DNA of 37,453 bases from assembly GCA_016744655.1 (NCBI GenBank), contig JADGDY010000028.1, forward strand, positions 1-37,453, written 5' to 3'. Each line of letters starts with the position of its first letter. The first letter of the stretch is position 1. The notes under the pieces are model-generated. The model searched no databases. It was not told where the DNA came from and saw nothing but the letters and a program-made list of their open reading frames with translations. Positions 33,348 to 37,453 of the stretch are shown here, piece after piece. Source of the DNA: Bacteroidales bacterium (GTDB taxonomy: Bacteria > Bacteroidota > Bacteroidia > Bacteroidales > UBA12170). Made by a program: the position numbers and the translations under genes.

Positions 33348-34359
33348 TTATTCAGTTATTCTGTTCAAAATATCTTTTTCATTAGGTAAATAATTTTGTA
33401 ACTCTTCAGGTAAATCTTTAGTGAGGATATATTCTGCTACACCAATAGGTTTTTTGGATATTCTTAATGCATATTCAACTTCTAAGGAATCCTTTTCAGC
33501 ACATAGCAATATACCAATTGATGGGTTTTCGTGTTCAGTCTTTTCAACTGAATCAAGAACTTCTAAGTAGAAGTTCAATTTGCCTGCATACTCAGGCTTA
33601 AATTCTCCAGTTTTTAATTCTATTGCAAATAAGCACTGAAGTTTTCTATGATAGAAAAGCAAATCCAAGTAATAGTCCTTTTTACCAAGTGATATTTTAT
33701 ACTGATTCCCAAGGAAAGCAAAACCAGTCCCAAACTCCATAATAACATCCCTGATTCTTTCTATCATCTTATCCTCAAGTTCACGTTCTTTAACTCCTTT
33801 TTGCAACCCTAAGAAACCAAGATTATAATTGCTTTTCAAAGTTTCTTCTGCTTGTTCCAATAGATATTCTGGCAAAGCTTTTTCAAAATTATGAGCCTTG
33901 TCTTCTGATAAAGTATGTTTGTATGATTGAGATTTAATTTGATTCAATAGAACAGCTCTACTCCAACCAAATTCAGCTGTTGCTTTCAGATAAAATTCAG
34001 CTTCTTTATCATTTCCAATTTTAGTCAGTATTAAAAGATTCTGTCCCCAAGGAATTTCTGCGACAAGCTGTCGCAGTTTTTCATTTTTAGAATACCGAAC
34101 ATAAAATCGTCTCATATCCCACAGATTTCTAGATGAGTATCCAGTGTTATCAAGATACTCCTTTTGTAAATCCACAGAGAGTTTCTCAACCACTGCTTTT
34201 CCCCAATCCAGTTCTTCTTGTTTTTCCACTATAATCTTCCCAATATTAAGATAGTGGGTAATATGAGAATTAGTGATTTTTTTTTGCAACACCAATTCTA
34301 ACAGACTGTATTTCTTTCTTTATTAAATCTAAGGTCTGATTATAGTTTGATATTCTCAT
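33348..34359 (-). pseudogene. YhcG/DUF1016-type PDDEXK nuclease gene, frameshifted at a 9-A run
   Basis: The long frame (33348-34295) encodes most of a YhcG-family nuclease: LDWGKAVVEKLS, GYSSRNLWDMRRF, EIPWGQNLLILTKI, then the PDDEXK core YYLDLLFYHRKLQ with FAIELKTGEF and the closing LPNEKDILNRI. It has no ATG. The family N-terminus is found in another frame from the ATG at 34359: MRISNYNQTLDLIKKEIQSV then RIGVAKK, which then stops after NH. The two frames join at a run of nine A (plus strand T, 34277-34285). With eight A the protein reads VAKKITNSHITHYLNIGKII, as in intact homologues. So there is a single-base frameshift: mutation, phase-variable tract, slippage, or sequencing error. Homologues act as accessory nucleases, often near restriction or transposon genes. 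Confidence 0.8.
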
Positions 34360-34406
34360 TAAGCTTTTTTAATTTCAAAACAAATTTAGTGTTTTTTGTA
34401 AATTCT

Positions 34407-34613
34407 TTAAACTCGTTCCATAATTGACCAAACCTGTTGAATACCTAGGTTATCATTATTAATCTCAACTAAATACGCATCACATCCCTCTTTTCTAATT
34501 GCAAAGACAAATGCTCTTTTTTCATTATATAAAATATTTGAAATCTCAGCGTCACAGCATTTATCAACTCTCTGAAATAAATAATATTCTAATACATTGG
34601 GGTTTCTTACCAA
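34407..34613 (-). CDS. Small hypothetical protein or gene fragment
   Basis: A 68-codon frame starting with TTG at 34613, preceded by an in-frame TAG two codons upstream and without any in-frame ATG before the body. The sequence looks protein-like (NPNVLEYYLFQRVDKCCDAE, RAFVFAIRKEGCDAYLVEIN, IQQVWSIMERV at the end), with a strand-helix pattern and three Cys. It may be a genuine short protein with a weak start, or the surviving 3' part of a longer gene, which would fit the disturbed neighbourhood (broken nuclease gene directly downstream). No family recognised. Confidence 0.4.
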   Translation of the reverse strand: MVRNPNVLEYYLFQRVDKCCDAEISNILYNEKRAFVFAIRKEGCDAYLVEINNDNLGIQQVWSIMERV

Positions 34614-34637
34614 GAACTACTTGTATGTCTATTTTTC

Positions 34638-35222
34638 CTAAACTATTCTTGCATTGATGAGACCATCAATAAACCGAATAAATCTTTCGTACTCTATGAT
34701 AAACATTTTGGCATTTTTCATCATAAGGCTCGATTTTCTTCGAATTGTAATAAAACCTTCAATGGTTTGAATGTTATATGCTCGAAACTTATCTTCGATA
34801 AATTCCTCTCTTAAGCTCTCATCTTTGAAAACCCTATGTATATTACGTTCTAAATTTTTAGTCGCTTTTAAGCCAATGACTTTATCAAATTTTTTATAAC
34901 CCGTTTTAGATATCCCAGATGAAAAAATTCTATCCAAAAAATCTTTTCTCCAAATGGATAATTCAACAATATCGCTGTTTTTCTTGGTGGCGGTTATTGT
35001 TATATCACCAGAATCATACTCATCTTTTGTTAATGGCAATTCTAAAAACCCTGCATGAATTTGAATATTTACACCTTGATATAACTTATCGATTCTCACT
35101 AAATACAAACCACCAGAGCTTTGCCCTCCATTTACTTGCTGATAGGATATGGACAACTCTCCTCCCAATGTGTCAGCGACATCTTGCCAAATCTTTATAA
35201 TCTTCGTTTCAGTTGGTTTCAT
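34638..35222 (-). CDS. Hypothetical protein, 194 residues
   Basis: A soluble protein of 194 residues starting with a clear ATG at 35222. The N-terminal half has strand-forming segments (GLYLVRIDKLYQGVNIQIHA, DITITATKKNSDIVELSIWR); the C-terminal half is richer in helix (LERNIHRVFKDESLREEFIE) and ends IEYERFIRFIDGLINARIV. No signal peptide, membrane segment or metal motif is seen, and I do not recognise a family. It lies 38 bases downstream of the 180-residue hypothetical on the same strand, and the two may be co-transcribed. Confidence 0.65.
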   Translation of the reverse strand: MKPTETKIIKIWQDVADTLGGELSISYQQVNGGQSSGGLYLVRIDKLYQGVNIQIHAGFLELPLTKDEYDSGDITITATKKNSDIVELSIWRKDFLDRIFSSGISKTGYKKFDKVIGLKATKNLERNIHRVFKDESLREEFIEDKFRAYNIQTIEGFITIRRKSSLMMKNAKMFIIEYERFIRFIDGLINARIV

Positions 35223-35260
35223 TGGTTAAATTAGCTTTTAGCCAAACTATATAGCTCTCT

Positions 35261-35803
35261 TTACTTATAATAAATCTTTTTTAAAATCTTCTTAACCATT
35301 ATTACAATTTCATTTGGTAATCTTGGGTCATATTGAGAGGACTTTACTCTATCATAAAATACAACTTCCATAGATTCTGTGTTAATCATTAATAATCGTA
35401 AATCAATTTTCGACTCTTTGTTGACAATCATAATAGTATTGCCTTTTAGAGCTGCATTTCTAAAATAATGAGGAGGGTAAGTAGCAAGATAATGACCTTC
35501 AAACAATATCATTAGCGCATATTTACTCTCCCACAACATTTCCTGCTTCATAAATATTTTTTCAGATGAAATATCATCTAAGTATTTTGGCCCAGCGTCT
35601 AACTTCTCAAATAATTCAGCAACACCTGTTGCATTTGGTTTTAAACTAATATCCTTAAAAGCATATTTCCTATCTAATATGTTTTTGGACAAGCTATCGA
35701 GCAAATTTTGATTCAATATTGATAACTCAATATCCAAAAACGCATCATGTTTGTCATGAGCAAAAACCTGAACAAATGGCAAAATAATGGTTAAGGCATC
35801 CAC
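35261..35803 (-). CDS. Hypothetical protein, 180 residues, GTG start
   Basis: A 180-residue protein whose only plausible start is GTG at 35803; an in-frame TAA lies three codons upstream and no ATG is available. Its first 13 bases overlap the end of a 45-residue membrane-protein ORF in another frame (35791-35928), so translation may be coupled. The N-terminus (ALTIILPFVQVFAHDKHDAF) is mildly hydrophobic. The rest alternates helices and strands (GNTIMIVNKESKIDLRLLMI; LPNEIVIMVKKILKKIYYK at the end). No family recognised. Alternatively the two frames are one gene split by a frameshift in the overlap. Confidence 0.6.
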   Translation of the reverse strand: MDALTIILPFVQVFAHDKHDAFLDIELSILNQNLLDSLSKNILDRKYAFKDISLKPNATGVAELFEKLDAGPKYLDDISSEKIFMKQEMLWESKYALMILFEGHYLATYPPHYFRNAALKGNTIMIVNKESKIDLRLLMINTESMEVVFYDRVKSSQYDPRLPNEIVIMVKKILKKIYYK

Positions 35804-35928
35804 CTTCTTTTATCCTTCTTGAAATTCTTATTGTATTTGATGGGTGTGAAGCTTAGTAAAAGCAATGTGATTACTCCTAGTAGGAGTATTCTTGGTATTT
35901 GGTAATTGGCTATGCTAAACTTTTTCAT
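35791..35928 (-). CDS. Small single-pass membrane protein, 45 residues
   Basis: ATG at 35928, stop TAA at 35791. The protein has one strong hydrophobic helix (IPRILLLGVITLLLLSF, about 11-27) followed by a highly basic tail (KYNKNFKKDKRRW). It lies immediately upstream of, and overlaps by 13 bases, the GTG-started gene at 35803. The composition is that of a real small membrane protein rather than noise, and a coupled reading mode explains the odd GTG start downstream. It could also be the true N-terminus of the downstream gene if a frameshift is present. Confidence 0.5.
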   Translation of the reverse strand: MKKFSIANYQIPRILLLGVITLLLLSFTPIKYNKNFKKDKRRWMP

Positions 35929-36024
35929 CTTCTGTATTTATAAAACGAAATATTTACGCTGCTTCTTTAATATTCCATACTCAAAATTAAACTAATTACA
36001 ATATTAATGGCACCAAAATCCACA

Positions 36025-37155
36025 CTAAATGTATCCAATATTACCTGTTGGCAATTCTTTGATTTCATAATTTGTGCTTCTTCCACCACTAGCTTCTTTT
36101 TGTAAAATCTCTTTTTTTATTAAATCTTGAATATCTCGAAGTGCTGTATCTTGTGAACATTTATTAATCTTAGCCCATTTTGAGCTTGTTAACTTTCCTT
36201 CAAATCCATCAAGAAGTTTGTTTATAATCTTTTGCTGTCTGTCATTGAGAATTGTAGTAGAATGTAACTTCCAAAACTCAGCTTTAAGAAGTATTTTAGA
36301 TAAGGTTTCACTTGTGGAATCAATAGCATTTATTAGGCATTGTAAAAACCATAGAATCCATTCCGTAATATCTGAATAGCCTTTTTGTGTTTTTTCAAGT
36401 TTTTCATAATACTGTTTCCTTTCAACTCTCATTTGAGCAGACATGCTATAAAATCGCTTTACACTTCTATCAGAGCGGGCTAACATCATATCGGTAATAG
36501 CTCTGCTTATACGTCCGTTTCCATCATCGAAAGGATGTATGGTCACAAACCACAAATGGGCAATTGATGCTTTCAGAACTAAATCTATATCATTATCACT
36601 TTCAAACCATTGCAGAAATTTATTCATTTCAAATTCTATTCTATCAGAACTTGGTGCTTCATAATGAACTTTCTCTTTTCCCATAGGACCAGAAACTACT
36701 TGCATGAGTCCACTGGTATCTTTTCTCCAATCAGCAACAGTTATTTTATACAAATTACTCCAGCCTGAAGGAAACATTGCTGCATGCCATCCAAATAACC
36801 TATCTTTTGTTAAAGGTAAGTGATAACGCTGTGTAGCATCAAGCATCATTTCAACAATACCTTCAACATGACGTTCTGATTCAACAGCTCCTGCAATATC
36901 AATCCCAAGTCGTCTTGCAATAGATGAGCGCACTTGTTCTTTTTCCAAATATTCACCTTCAATTTCTGATGATTTCAGGACATCTAAAGTAATTGTATTT
37001 AATACGGCTTCATTTTGCAAATCAAATCCAAGAGATTCCATTTTCCCTATAAGTCTACCTTGGATATTTCTTGCTTCCGCAAGCTTTAACATCACTTGTT
37101 TATTATCCCAAGTGAAATATGTCCAGTCTTCATTTTCGTGTATATAAGTTTTCAT
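36025..37155 (-). CDS. Class II Fic protein with N-terminal DUF4172 and C-terminal winged helix
   Basis: A 376-residue predicted AMP-transferase. The ATG at 37155 is preferred over a TTG at 37176 because the promoter candidate TATATTTG overlaps that TTG. The N-terminus (WTYFTWDNKQV, about 11-21) is a DUF4172 domain. The inhibitory helix motif (S/T)xxxE(G/N) is S62-SEI-E66-G67, placing it in class II, where the helix is N-terminal to the Fic core. The catalytic motif HPFDDGNGRISR is complete at 207-218 with His207. The C-terminal ~65 residues (ILNDRQQKIINKLLDGFEGK, then KINKCSQDTALRDIQDLI) form a DeoR-like winged helix, suggesting DNA binding. The upstream palindromic repeats make autoregulation plausible. 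Confidence 0.93.
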   Translation of the reverse strand: MKTYIHENEDWTYFTWDNKQVMLKLAEARNIQGRLIGKMESLGFDLQNEAVLNTITLDVLKSSEIEGEYLEKEQVRSSIARRLGIDIAGAVESERHVEGIVEMMLDATQRYHLPLTKDRLFGWHAAMFPSGWSNLYKITVADWRKDTSGLMQVVSGPMGKEKVHYEAPSSDRIEFEMNKFLQWFESDNDIDLVLKASIAHLWFVTIHPFDDGNGRISRAITDMMLARSDRSVKRFYSMSAQMRVERKQYYEKLEKTQKGYSDITEWILWFLQCLINAIDSTSETLSKILLKAEFWKLHSTTILNDRQQKIINKLLDGFEGKLTSSKWAKINKCSQDTALRDIQDLIKKEILQKEASGGRSTNYEIKELPTGNIGYI

Positions 37156-37157
37156 TG

Positions 37158-37223
37158 TCCGCACATTATGCAACAAATATACAGTATATTCACCGCAAAA
37201 TACATTATCTCCGCATATTATGC
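37158..37223 (-). promoter_or_regulatory. Fic promoter region with two near-palindromic operator candidates
   Basis: TCCGCACATTATGC (37158-37171) and TCCGCATATTATGC (37210-37223) are 13/14 identical. The second contains the perfect palindrome GCATA-T-TATGC, and the first differs at one position. They bracket the -7 candidate TATATTTG (37174-37181, minus strand), 52 bases apart, about five helical turns. A further TCCGCA stands at 37242. Confidence 0.5.
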
Positions 37224-37453
37224 CTTAATTAACACTCTTAATCTCCGCATTTGCTATTTGTTTTAAGCTTACTGTTTCTGACAGTTCTTCAAAAATCTCA
37301 ATGAAAACTATGTAAATACTTCTGGTTGAAACAGTACTGGTATTTGGAAAATGAACTTATTTATTTGCATTTGATATCAGGGCAAACTCACACTTTTATA
37401 TTAAGCACCTTTAGTAAGTACTCTTCATTCCATCCCGCCTTAAGCCTTTTCCC
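37224..37453. other. Window end upstream of the fic gene
   Basis: Apart from a third CCGCA motif near 37243 I see no gene, hairpin or repeat that can be supported here. A 21-codon minus-strand open stretch touching the window end could be the 3' end of a gene but cannot be judged. Confidence 0.4.

Noticed and set aside
37388..37453. Open 21-codon stretch on the minus strand at the window edge (ends in LNIKV and a stop)
   Set aside because: It could be the 3' end of a gene beyond the window, but it is too short to separate from chance.

Overview
The window is a stretch of an AT-rich Bacteroidota chromosome. I base this on several independent signs: two type IX secretion (T9SS) C-terminal sorting domains, typical Bacteroidota outer-membrane beta-barrels and lipoproteins, and the two-gene form of the lysine exporter LysO. 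Leaders repeatedly carry the Bacteroidota -7 promoter element TAnnTTTG (for example TATCTTTGCAGCA at 512 and 7788). Several genes suggest a free-living or marine member of the Marinilabiliales/Flavobacteriia kind, but the genus cannot be fixed from the sequence alone.

Layout. 1-5440: the 3' end of a histidine kinase, an RhlE-type DEAD-box helicase with a clear terminator, a tandemly duplicated lipoprotein gene, a FucI/AraA-like isomerase and a beta-barrel protein. Between the two lipoprotein genes lies a remnant of the isomerase 3' end, so the duplication copied both. 5732-12806: a TPR histidine kinase, a LuxR-type response regulator, a 1085-residue T9SS-exported multidomain surface protein and a small porin-like protein. 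12820-17610 (minus strand): two DUF2846-like paralogues, a membrane protein, a fatty-acid desaturase and a second T9SS-exported protein.

17827-24773 (minus strand) is a compact glycan-degradation cluster. It holds a GH29 alpha-L-fucosidase, a DUF4838/GH163-like lipoprotein, a PNGase F-type N-glycanase with an extra N-terminal domain, and a second GH29 fucosidase. Together they suggest attack on fucosylated N-glycoproteins. No SusC/SusD pair is present. A 132-bp MITE-like element with 12-bp terminal inverted repeats and a perfect 8-bp target duplication sits between the first three genes and the last fucosidase. A CHASE-PAS histidine kinase follows.

27549-31199 (minus strand): a ClpP-like membrane-anchored protein followed by LysO encoded as two overlapping genes. 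Their leader has the architecture of a transcription attenuator: a short upstream ORF, a 9-bp stem, and mutually exclusive hairpins ending in a T-tract. Then come a YihY/BrkB membrane protein, two tandem ~120-bp palindromic repeats and a YdeI/OmdA protein.

31224-37453 is an accessory-looking block: a KilA-N protein with a remnant of a second copy, a beta-barrel protein, a Cys-rich small protein, a YhcG-type PDDEXK nuclease gene broken by a 9-A homopolymer frameshift, several unrecognised proteins, a 45-residue membrane protein, and a class II Fic protein with a C-terminal winged helix. Its promoter is flanked by two near-palindromic repeats that look like operators. I see no tRNA, rRNA or CRISPR array.
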